From Actomonas aquatica (GTDB lineage Bacteria; Verrucomicrobiota; Verrucomicrobiia; Opitutales; Opitutaceae), in NCBI RefSeq assembly GCF_019679435.2, contig NZ_CP139781.1, positions 5,886,001 to 5,950,000 of the forward strand: a stretch of DNA of 64,000 nucleotides, given 5' to 3'. Positions within the stretch are counted from its first letter, which is position 1. Every line of letters starts with the position of its first letter. Of the stretch, positions 42,851 through 50,022 are shown in pieces. A program made the position numbers and the translations under genes. The notes beneath the pieces were generated by a model. It had not been told where the DNA came from. It did not search any database and worked only from the letters and a program-made list of their open reading frames with translations.

Positions 42851-42961
42851 GGGGAAAAGAGTAGCGAGTGGTGGGGAGTGAGTAGCGAGTAGGAGTGTAG
42901 CGAGAGGTGGGAGGCGGAGTAGCGGCGGATTTGATGCTCACTACTCGCTACCCACTACTCT
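42851..42961. repeat. GAGTAGCGAGTAG word repeats between BMC genes
   Basis: The gap holds GAGTAGCGAGTGGTGGGGAG, TGAGTAGCGAGTAGGAG and GTAGCGAG in one orientation, then CTCACTACTCGCTACCCACTACTC in the other. It can form a hairpin in the transcript. Confidence 0.7.
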
Positions 42962-44083
42962 CTATTTGGCGGTGGCGAGCTGGCGCAGGATCTCGTTGGT
43001 GAGGGACTGGACGAGCGTTTCGACCTGCGGGTCGACCTCCGCGGTGGCGGGGGCGGCGCTGGAGGGCGGGGTGGCTTGGCAGACGGCGCCGGGGCGGAAT
43101 TCGCTGTTGTCGCTGCAGAGCTCACACTCCTCGAGTTCGGCGCGGGGATCGGGCATGCCGAGCGCTTTGCGCAGGCCGATCAGGTCTTTGAGTTTGTCGG
43201 TGCCGAAACGATGGAGGCCGCTGCCGAGTCCGCCGGCGATGGCGACGGTTTTGCAATACGAGTCGATGTTCTCCATCTTCCAGTAAGCGTCCTCAACGTC
43301 CTTGCCCCAGACGATGACACCGTGGTTCTGCATGAGGATGGCTTGGTGATCGATGCCGAGTTGGCCGACTTCGTCGGCGTTTTCCGGGGTGCCGGGAGTC
43401 TGGTATTTGGCGAGGGCGATCTTACCGAGGAAGACCTCGGCCTCGGGGATGAGGCAGGTGGGGATCTCGGCGTTGGCGATGGCGAAGGCGGTGGCGTGCG
43501 GCGGGTGGGCGTGCACGCAGGACTTGGCGGCGGGCTGGCGCTTCATGATGCCAAAGTGGGTCATGGCTTCGGAGGTGCGCTTGCGGGTGCCGGCGAGTTG
43601 GTTGCCGTCGAGGTCGACGAGGCAGATGTCGGCGGGCTTCATGAAGCCCTTGCAAATGAGGGTGGGGGTGCAGAGGGCGAGGTTGTCGCCGACGCGGATG
43701 GTGATGTTGCCGCCGTTGCCGTCGGTGTATTCCCGTTCCCAGAGGCGGCGACCGATGTCGCAGATGCGCACCTTGAGTTCCTCGATGGCGGGCGAGGTGA
43801 AGAAACGTTGGATGTCGGAGGGGGTCTTGGGATCGCTGCCGGGCGCCCAGCGGAACTCGTAGTCGGGCGTCGACGGAGCCGGGGGTGTGGCGGAGCTGGC
43901 GGCCGGTTTGGTGGCGGGCGCAGCGGAGCCGGCGCGAGGCGCGTTGGCGGTGAAGGTGCGGCCGTTGCGGCGGCGGTCCTCGACGAGGTCGCGGGCGGAT
44001 GGGGTGAGGCGGGCGTCGGCCGGCACGGCTTCGCCGGCACGGAGCAGGGCCTCGACTTCTCGGGCGGTGAGGATCTTGGGCAT
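42962..44083 (-). CDS. Class II aldolase with N- and C-terminal encapsulation-type helices
   Basis: This 373-residue protein is the aldolase of the shell locus. The N-terminus is a short amphipathic helix (ILTAREVEALLRAGE) followed by a Pro/Ala-rich linker (about 45-75). The aldolase core (about 85-300) has DGNGGNITIR, VHAHPPHATAFA with the zinc His pair, and MQNHGVIVWG. The C-terminus ends with another helix (VDPQVETLVQSLTNEILRQL) after a Ser/Pro/Ala linker, resembling known encapsulation peptides. It would split rhamnulose- or fuculose-phosphate into DHAP and L-lactaldehyde. It also has CELC near the end. Confidence 0.88.
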   Translation of the reverse strand: MPKILTAREVEALLRAGEAVPADARLTPSARDLVEDRRRNGRTFTANAPRAGSAAPATKPAASSATPPAPSTPDYEFRWAPGSDPKTPSDIQRFFTSPAIEELKVRICDIGRRLWEREYTDGNGGNITIRVGDNLALCTPTLICKGFMKPADICLVDLDGNQLAGTRKRTSEAMTHFGIMKRQPAAKSCVHAHPPHATAFAIANAEIPTCLIPEAEVFLGKIALAKYQTPGTPENADEVGQLGIDHQAILMQNHGVIVWGKDVEDAYWKMENIDSYCKTVAIAGGLGSGLHRFGTDKLKDLIGLRKALGMPDPRAELEECELCSDNSEFRPGAVCQATPPSSAAPATAEVDPQVETLVQSLTNEILRQLATAK

Positions 44084-44095
44084 GATGGAAGGGGG

Positions 44096-44398
44096 CTAGG
44101 TGGTGGAAGGCGGGCGGTAGTCGAGCTGGTGAACGATGCAGGCGTTGTAGGCGTCGACGGGCGCCGGGTTGGAAAAGGGTTGAGACGCCTCCGCGCCCTC
44201 GGTGTAGCCGATGGTGGCACCCTGGCCGGCGCCGAGCTGGTCGTAGACGATGAGGCTCGAACCGGAGGCGACGGGGGAAGTGTCGGCGCCCGTGAGCTGG
44301 TCACGGGTGAGCGGTTGCACCACCAGCAACTGGCCGCCGCGGTAAACGGGCTCCTGTTGGCTGAGGGTGATGCGTCCGATGACCGTGCCGAGTTTCAT
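44096..44398 (-). CDS. BMC-P shell vertex protein (EutN/CcmL type) 1
   Basis: This 100-residue pentamer-forming shell protein starts MKLGTVIGRITLSQQEPVYRGGQLLVVQPL and continues GSSLIVYDQLGAGQGATIGYTEGAEASQPF, which is the EutN/CcmL signature. The start at 44398 is the only Met that gives the fold. It follows the second BMC-P gene by 5 bases. Confidence 0.93.
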   Translation of the reverse strand: MKLGTVIGRITLSQQEPVYRGGQLLVVQPLTRDQLTGADTSPVASGSSLIVYDQLGAGQGATIGYTEGAEASQPFSNPAPVDAYNACIVHQLDYRPPSTT

Positions 44399-44403
44399 GA
44401 CGT

Positions 44404-44676
44404 CTAGCGGGAGGAGAGGGTGGGATCGACGAGCGCCAGCACGAAGTTGCGCAGCGGCGAGTGCGGATCGCCCACCAGTTGGCGGGTTTGGGAACCGTCG
44501 GTGGAGATCAGCACCTGTTGGTGTAGACCGGACACGAGCGGATCGTAAGCGAGGATGGGCGTGCCAATGTCTTCGCCGTCGGCGCCGAGCGGCTGGCAGA
44601 TGATCGTGCGCTTGCCGACCATCGAGGGGGGGCAAGTCGCAGGGATCAGGGTGCCGTCGACGCGGGCGAGGATCAT
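44404..44676 (-). CDS. BMC-P shell vertex protein 2
   Basis: This 90-residue EutN/CcmL-type protein starts MILARVDGTLIPATCPPSMVGKRTIICQPLG and continues GTPILAYDPLVSGLHQQVLISTDGSQTRQLVGD. The core resembles the other two BMC-P proteins, but the middle loop (CPPSMVGK) and the DPLVSGLHQ part are divergent. It lies between the aldehyde dehydrogenase and BMC-P 1 genes. Confidence 0.92.
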   Translation of the reverse strand: MILARVDGTLIPATCPPSMVGKRTIICQPLGADGEDIGTPILAYDPLVSGLHQQVLISTDGSQTRQLVGDPHSPLRNFVLALVDPTLSSR

Positions 44677-44730
44677 GAGGTCAAGTAAGAAGTTGGAAGT
44701 AAGAAGGACGAAGTGGGGAAGCGGGCGGGC

Positions 44731-46188
44731 TCAGTAGATCCGGAGTTGGTCGACCATGACGCAGCGGCGGGTGCGGGTGAAGGTGCGCGGCGTGGTGATG
44801 CCTTCGCCGGTGGTGGTGGCGATGGAGTAGCTGAGGTAACCTTCGCCGCCGAGGCCGAGGCCGGCGGTGGAGGGGCCGTTCTTGACGAAGAGCGTGGTGT
44901 CGAGGGCGCGGGCCATGGCGGTCATGCGATCGACATTGAGGGAGTGAATGATGGCGGAGTGCTTGTAGCCGTGTTCGGCGGCGAGAGCGGCGCGGATGCC
45001 TTCCTCGATCGAATTCACGCGGACGATGGGCAGGACCGGCATCATCTGTTCCTCGATGACGTAGGCGTGCAGGGCGTCGCACTCGGCGAAGAGCATCTCG
45101 GTGTTGGCCGGCGCGGAGGTGCCGGCGTGACCGGCGAGGGTGGCGGCGTCGAGACCGACGAAGGCGCGGTTCAGCACGGGGTGCGAGCAGCCACCGGCAT
45201 CGGGCGAGTTGGTGAAGGCGGCGGCGGTGAGGCGTTCGAACTGAGCTGTATTCAGTTGGTGGGCACCGTTGCGACCGAGGGCGGCCATGAACTTGTCGGC
45301 CACGGAGTCGAGGACGAAGACCTCCTTCTCACCGATGCAGAGCAGGTTGTTGTCGAAGGCACCACCGGCGATGATGTCGCGGGCGGCCTTGTCGACGCAG
45401 ACGGTGTCGTCGACGAGCACGGGCGGGTTGCCCGGGCCGGCGCAGACGGCGCGTTTGCCGGATTTCATGGCGGCGGCGACGACGGCGGGACCGCCGGTGA
45501 CGCAGATCATCTTGACCTCGGGGGCGGCGCAGAGGGCGTCGAAGGAATCGAGCGACGGGGTTTCGATGGTGCAGACGAGGTTTTCGATGCCGGTCTCGGC
45601 TTTGATGGCCTCGTTGAAGGCGGCGACGGCGAGGGCGGCGGACTTGGCGCCACCCGGGTGCGGGTTGAAGACCACGCTGTTACCGGCGGCGACGATGTTG
45701 ATGATGTTGCCGGAGAGGGTCGGGATGGAGTGCGTCATCGGCAGGATGGCCGCGATGACGCCGAAGGGGGTGAACTCCTCGAGGGTGATGCCGTGGTCGC
45801 CGGAGCGGGCGTCGGGGCGAAGCCATTCGACACCGGGCACGAGTTTGACGATCTGGAGCTTCTCCACCTTGTGGGCGAGGCGACCGATCTTGGTCTCGTT
45901 GAACTCAAACTTGCCCCAGATCTCGGCGTTCTGCGTGCAGAGCGTTTTGACGATCTCGATGACCTTGGCGCGGGCGGCGATGCCACCGGCGAGCAGTTTG
46001 AGTTGGGCGGCCTGAGCGGCGGCGCAGGCGGCGGCCACATCGGTGAAAACGCCGGGGCGTTTGGCCGGAGTGAGGATTTGGGGCGCGGCGGAGGTGGCGG
46101 GGGTGGCGCCGTTGCGGACGAAGGTCTGCAACACCTCGGCGACGACGCTGCGGACGAGGTCTTCGTTGAGATTGAGCGAGGCGGACAT
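44731..46188 (-). CDS. CoA-acylating aldehyde dehydrogenase, PduP type, with encapsulation peptide
   Basis: This 485-residue enzyme has an N-terminal encapsulation-type helix (NEDLVRSVVAEVLQTFVRNG) and a linker. The core shows EFTPFGVIAAILPMTHSIPTLSGNIINIVAAGNSVVFNPHPG, and the catalytic Cys is in DNNLLCIGEKEVF. Unlike ordinary aldehyde dehydrogenases the family makes acyl-CoA, here probably lactoyl-CoA from L-lactaldehyde. It is in the shell operon next to BMC-P genes. Confidence 0.93.
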   Translation of the reverse strand: MSASLNLNEDLVRSVVAEVLQTFVRNGATPATSAAPQILTPAKRPGVFTDVAAACAAAQAAQLKLLAGGIAARAKVIEIVKTLCTQNAEIWGKFEFNETKIGRLAHKVEKLQIVKLVPGVEWLRPDARSGDHGITLEEFTPFGVIAAILPMTHSIPTLSGNIINIVAAGNSVVFNPHPGGAKSAALAVAAFNEAIKAETGIENLVCTIETPSLDSFDALCAAPEVKMICVTGGPAVVAAAMKSGKRAVCAGPGNPPVLVDDTVCVDKAARDIIAGGAFDNNLLCIGEKEVFVLDSVADKFMAALGRNGAHQLNTAQFERLTAAAFTNSPDAGGCSHPVLNRAFVGLDAATLAGHAGTSAPANTEMLFAECDALHAYVIEEQMMPVLPIVRVNSIEEGIRAALAAEHGYKHSAIIHSLNVDRMTAMARALDTTLFVKNGPSTAGLGLGGEGYLSYSIATTTGEGITTPRTFTRTRRCVMVDQLRIY

Positions 46189-46255
46189 GGCTGGGCGGGG
46201 GAGCGGCGAAGTGGATGAACCACTCGCTCACGCTCGTAGCTACGGAGTGAGAAAT

Positions 46256-46555
46256 TTAGGCGAGGCGGTGGCCGAGGACTTCGACGGTGTCGACGAGGCC
46301 GACGACCGCGGCGTCGATGGGCAGGGTTTTCATGCCGGTGGCCTGGCGGGCGGAGCTGCCCTGGCAGAAGAGCACCAGGTCGCCGGCGCCGGCACCGAGG
46401 GAATCCACGGCGACGATGGTATTGGCGCCGGAGCGAAATTGGGCGGGGTCCTGCTCGTCGACCAATTGAGGGCGCAGCAGGAGCAGTTTGCGGCCGCGCA
46501 TGATCTCATCCTTCTTGGTCGAGACCACTGAGCCGATGACGCGGGCGAGAAACAT
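46256..46555 (-). CDS. BMC-P shell vertex protein 3
   Basis: This 99-residue EutN/CcmL-type protein starts MFLARVIGSVVSTKKDEIMRGRKLLLLRPQL and has TIVAVDSLGAGAGDLVLFCQGSSARQATG. Of the three BMC-P proteins it is closest to canonical EutN. It lies between the BMC-H 1 and aldehyde dehydrogenase genes. Confidence 0.94.
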   Translation of the reverse strand: MFLARVIGSVVSTKKDEIMRGRKLLLLRPQLVDEQDPAQFRSGANTIVAVDSLGAGAGDLVLFCQGSSARQATGMKTLPIDAAVVGLVDTVEVLGHRLA

Positions 46556-46652
46556 GACGGGGAGGCAGGTTAGAGGTAAGATGTATGATGTGAGAGGGGG
46601 CACACGGGCGGTGACTCGAGTGTCACACGCCCGTGGATACACGTCCGGCGGG

Positions 46653-46949
46653 TTATTTCTTACCGGCGGTCTTGATCTTCGGCAGGATGGCAGCGGTGTC
46701 GTCGTGCGGGCGCGGGATGACCTGCACGGAGACGACCTCGCCGTATTGGCGGGCGGCTTCGGCGCCGGAATCGATGGCGGCCTTGACGGCGGCGACATCG
46801 CCGGTGACGACGGCGGTCACGAGGGCGTTGCCCACCTGGGTCATGGGGGCGGCGAGGGTGACGTTGGCGGATTTGAGCATCGCGTCCGTGCCCGCGACGA
46901 GCGCGGTGAGGCCACGAGTTTCGAGGAGTCCGAGGGCGGATTGAGCCAT
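46653..46949 (-). CDS. BMC-H shell protein 1
   Basis: This 98-residue hexamer-forming shell protein starts with [28 protein letters not shown] and has the [35 protein letters not shown] core. The pore loop reads QVGNALVT, without the usual GSG. The tail adds IKTAGKK. It lies between ackA and BMC-P 3. Confidence 0.94.
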   Translation of the reverse strand: MAQSALGLLETRGLTALVAGTDAMLKSANVTLAAPMTQVGNALVTAVVTGDVAAVKAAIDSGAEAARQYGEVVSVQVIPRPHDDTAAILPKIKTAGKK

Positions 46950-46978
46950 GGTGGTATGGAGGAGTTTAAGGGTGGAGT

Positions 46979-48169
46979 TTAAGTTGAAGGCGTGAGGGTG
47001 GAGAGCAGGCGGGCCGCTTCGCGGGCCACGACGAGTTCTTCGTTGGCGGGAATAACGAACACCTGCGTCCGGGAATCGAAGGTGGTGAGGGGCGCCTCGG
47101 CGGGACCGGAGGCGTTGAGGTCGGGATCGAGATAGAGTCCGAGGTCGGCCAGGCCGGCGCAGACGCCGGCGCGCAACCACGGGTTGTTTTCGCCGATGCC
47201 GCCGGTGAAAACGAGGGCGTCGCAGCCACCGAGTTCGAACCAGAAGGCGCCGACCCAATGGCGGATGGCGTGGATGAAGGCATCGATCGCGCGCTGGGCG
47301 CGGGCGTTGCCGGCATCGGCGGCGGCCTTGATGTCGCGGAGGTCGTTGCTGACGCCGGACAGGCCGTCCAAACCACTTTCCTTGGTGAGCTGGCGTTCCG
47401 CTTCCTCGATGGTGAGACCGAGACGGCGCACCGCGGCGGGCACGGCGGCGGAGTCGAGGTCACCCACGCGGTTGTTTTGCGGGAGGCCGGACTGCGGGCT
47501 GAGGCCCATGCTGGTGCCCCAGGCGACACCGTCGCAGATGGCGGTGACGGAACTGGAGCCACCGAGGTGGCAGGAGATCACGCGCACGGGGGCGCCGGGG
47601 AGAGTCTGCGGACCATCGGAGTAGAGGCGGCGGACGTTGGCGGCGAGATCGTGGCGACCGAGGAGTTCGGCGGAGCGTTCGGCCACAAACTTGTGGCTGG
47701 CACCGTGGAACCCGTAGCGACGGATACCGGCTTCGAACCACGACTCCGGCACGGCGTAGCGCCGGGCGTAGTCGGGCACCCATTGGTAGAACGCCGTTTC
47801 GAACAACGCGACCCGCGGCACCTCGGGGAGGCGTTCACGGAAGCTGCGCAGGCCGGCGGCGTAGGGTGGGTTGTGGGCGGGAGCGAGGTCGGCGTTGGCG
47901 AGCAGGGCTTTTTCGACGGACTCGTCGGCCAGCACGCAGCCGGTGAGTTCACCGCCGAAGACAGTCTTGAAGGCCACACCATCGAGATCGGCGGCGGAGC
48001 GCACCAGACCTTGATCGGCGAGGGCGCCGAGGGCCTGGTTGATCGCGTCGTCGTGATCGGTGACCCGCTCGTAGCCGCCTTTGGCCAGTTCGCGCACGTC
48101 GCTGCCCGCGAGCTCAAGCAGGCGGTATTTGAACGACGTGGAACCGAGGTTGGCGACGAGGAGTTTCAT
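46979..48169 (-). CDS. ackA: Acetate kinase
   Basis: This 396-residue kinase is of normal length. [20 protein letters not shown] is the family start, and [33 protein letters not shown] and [19 protein letters not shown] are the signature motifs. In this cluster it would convert lactoyl-phosphate or an equivalent acyl-phosphate to the acid with ATP gain, taking the product of PduL. No encapsulation helix is seen, so it probably acts in the cytosol. Confidence 0.94.
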   Translation of the reverse strand: MKLLVANLGSTSFKYRLLELAGSDVRELAKGGYERVTDHDDAINQALGALADQGLVRSAADLDGVAFKTVFGGELTGCVLADESVEKALLANADLAPAHNPPYAAGLRSFRERLPEVPRVALFETAFYQWVPDYARRYAVPESWFEAGIRRYGFHGASHKFVAERSAELLGRHDLAANVRRLYSDGPQTLPGAPVRVISCHLGGSSSVTAICDGVAWGTSMGLSPQSGLPQNNRVGDLDSAAVPAAVRRLGLTIEEAERQLTKESGLDGLSGVSNDLRDIKAAADAGNARAQRAIDAFIHAIRHWVGAFWFELGGCDALVFTGGIGENNPWLRAGVCAGLADLGLYLDPDLNASGPAEAPLTTFDSRTQVFVIPANEELVVAREAARLLSTLTPST

Positions 48170-48263
48170 GGGGTTTGGGCGGGGGCCTTCTCCGCTCCGA
48201 GACCGCCGGGTGGTGGTCGGGGAGAAAGAGAAAGATAAAGACGAAAGAGAAAGAGCGCGGGGC

Positions 48264-48542
48264 TCAGGAGAGCCAGGTGCCGAGACCGACGAGGTCTTCG
48301 TGCGGGCGCGGGATCACTTGGGTGGCGACGACTTCACCGACGCGCTGGGCGGCATCGGCACCGGCGTCGACGGCGGCTTTGAGGGCGGCGACGTCTCCGC
48401 GGAAGAAGGCAGCGACGTGGCCGGAGCCGATTTTCTCGAATCCGGTCATTTCGACGTTGGCGGCTTTGAGGGCGGCATCGGCGGCTTCGACGAGCGAGCA
48501 GAGGCCTTTGGTTTCAATCATGCCGAGAGCTTCGTTGGCCAT
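48264..48542 (-). CDS. BMC-H shell protein 2
   Basis: This 92-residue shell protein starts [32 protein letters not shown] and has [48 protein letters not shown]. The pore loop has GSGH. It lies 94 bases from ackA. Confidence 0.95.
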   Translation of the reverse strand: MANEALGMIETKGLCSLVEAADAALKAANVEMTGFEKIGSGHVAAFFRGDVAALKAAVDAGADAAQRVGEVVATQVIPRPHEDLVGLGTWLS

Positions 48543-48607
48543 GGGGAAAGAATGTAGAAAGGTGAGTGGTGAAGGGTGAAAAAACGTAACCTATAAGTGG
48601 ATACGGG

Positions 48608-48877
48608 TTACATGTTGAACTGCTTGAGCAGCTCGGGATGGGGGCGGGCGATGACGTGCGAGCAGACGAGCTCGCCGACGCGTTGGGCGGCTTCGGAGCC
48701 GGCTTCGACCGCGGCTTTGACGGAGCCGACGTCGCCTTTGACCACGACGGTGACGAGACCGCCGCCAATTTGGATTTGGCGGGTCAGGCGGACGCCTGCT
48801 GCTTTGACCATGGCGTCGCTGGCTTCGATGGAGCCGACGTAGCCTTTGGTTTCGATAAGACCGAGAGATTCACTCAT
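48608..48877 (-). CDS. BMC-H shell protein 3
   Basis: This 89-residue shell protein starts MSESLGLIETKGYVGSIEASDAMVKAAGVRL and has IQIGGGLVTVVVKGDVGSVKAAVEAGSEAAQRVGELVCSHVIARPH. The pore loop reads GGG. It is the first shell gene after pduL. Confidence 0.95.
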   Translation of the reverse strand: MSESLGLIETKGYVGSIEASDAMVKAAGVRLTRQIQIGGGLVTVVVKGDVGSVKAAVEAGSEAAQRVGELVCSHVIARPHPELLKQFNM

Positions 48878-48913
48878 GGAGGGTGGGGGTTGAGGGTGCG
48901 TTGATGGGAGGGT

Positions 48914-49591
48914 TTAAGGAAGGAGCTGACAGGGCGTGTCGGGGCCGAGGCCGCAGGCGTTGCCCTCGTCGGTGTCGATGTGGACCTCGAGTTTGAAGTC
49001 GGGGGAGACGCGCACGAGGATGCGGTCGAAGGTCATGCCGACGGGGCCGTCGATTTTGAGCCGGGCGAAGGAGCCGGGTTTGAAACCGTAGAATTCGGCG
49101 TCGGTCGGGTGCATGTGCACGTGCGGCGCGGCGCGGATAACGCCTTCGGGCAGTTCGAGGAAACCGGCGGGGCCCATGAGCATGCAGCCGGGCGTGCCGG
49201 CGATGTCACCGGAGGCGCGCACCGGGATGTCGAAGCCGAGCGAAATGGCGTCGGTGTAGGCGAGTTCCACCTGGTTGAGATCGCGGCAGGGGCCGAGGAT
49301 GCGCAGGTTGGAGATGACGCGGGAGCGGGGACCGATGAGGGTAACCGATTCCTTGGCGGCATACTGGCCCTCCTGGTAAAGCGCCTTCATCGGCGTGAGC
49401 TCATGGCCCTTGCCGAAGAGGGTTTCAACGGCCTCGGGGGTGAGGTGACAGTGACGGGCACTGACGTTGACGAGGAGGGGGCGCGGAGCTTGCGCGGCGC
49501 GCGGCGTGGGACGACCCAGACGCTGGTAAAGGAGACGGCGAACGGCGTGTTCGATTTCGGCCCGATGGGGTTTGGCAGGGGCGGTCAACAT
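48914..49591 (-). CDS. pduL: Phosphate propanoyltransferase PduL
   Basis: This 225-residue enzyme converts acyl-CoA to acyl-phosphate. The N-terminus has an encapsulation-type helix (AEIEHAVRRLLYQRLG) and a Pro/Arg linker. The two PduL beta-barrels show VNVSARHCHLTPEAVETLFG with metal His and APHVHMHPTDAEFYGF. It is the first gene of the shell operon, with the inverted-repeat site at 49681-49704 about 90 bases upstream of the start. Confidence 0.94.
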   Translation of the reverse strand: MLTAPAKPHRAEIEHAVRRLLYQRLGRPTPRAAQAPRPLLVNVSARHCHLTPEAVETLFGKGHELTPMKALYQEGQYAAKESVTLIGPRSRVISNLRILGPCRDLNQVELAYTDAISLGFDIPVRASGDIAGTPGCMLMGPAGFLELPEGVIRAAPHVHMHPTDAEFYGFKPGSFARLKIDGPVGMTFDRILVRVSPDFKLEVHIDTDEGNACGLGPDTPCQLLP

Positions 49592-49680
49592 GGAGGCTGA
49601 CTATGGCAGTTTGGCGAGGGCGGCGCGCCGCATCCGTTGGCGAGAGCTGTGCATTAAATGACGAGAAACGCTCATAAAGG

Positions 49681-49704
49681 GATATGCGCGGAATGTTTCA
49701 TATA
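49681..49704 (-). promoter_or_regulatory. Candidate DeoR operator upstream of pduL/shell operon
   Basis: The site reads GATATGC, 10 bases, then TCATATA. It matches 17 of 24 bases of the site upstream of deoR (53132-53155), including GCG after the left arm and the full right arm, with the same 10-base spacer. Confidence 0.6.
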
Positions 49705-49925
49705 AGTGACGGACGTGCGGGGTGACGGAGGGGCGGCGCGCGGCGAGCGGCGGGGCAGGAGGAGGCGGGGCAGGGCGGCGCGCGGCGAGCGGAGAGGCAG
49801 GGCGACGCGGCCCCGCCGTCGCGGAAGCTTTGGCGGGCGGGGCCGGAGGTCCGCGTCCACCGTTGGGCGCTTCTTTGGAGGGCGTAGCGGCTGCTTTAGC
49901 TGCCGGCTCTTTCGGTGGGGCGGAA

Positions 49926-49951
49926 TGCCGGCTGAAGCCGGCACTACGTTG
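49926..49951. repeat. REP-like hairpin with CTACGTTG tail
   Basis: The palindrome TGCCGGC-TGAA-GCCGGCA is followed by CTACGTTG, the same tail as the third hairpin at 33514. The region 49720-49850 before it is a G-rich near-repeat (GGCGCGCGGCGAGCGG occurs twice), with no supported gene. Confidence 0.65.
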
Positions 49952-49965
49952 ACGCGTGCGGGCAC

Positions 49966-49996
49966 AAAAACGCCGCGCCTTTTTTGGGGCGCGGCG
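49966..49996 (-). terminator. Terminator of the RhaD-dehydrogenase gene
   Basis: A 9-bp stem CGCCGCGCC/GGCGCGGCG is followed on the minus strand by TTTTT. It lies 27 bases after the stop at 50023. Confidence 0.88.
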
Positions 49997-50022
49997 TGGG
50001 GGGAGTTTTACTTGCGCGAGGT

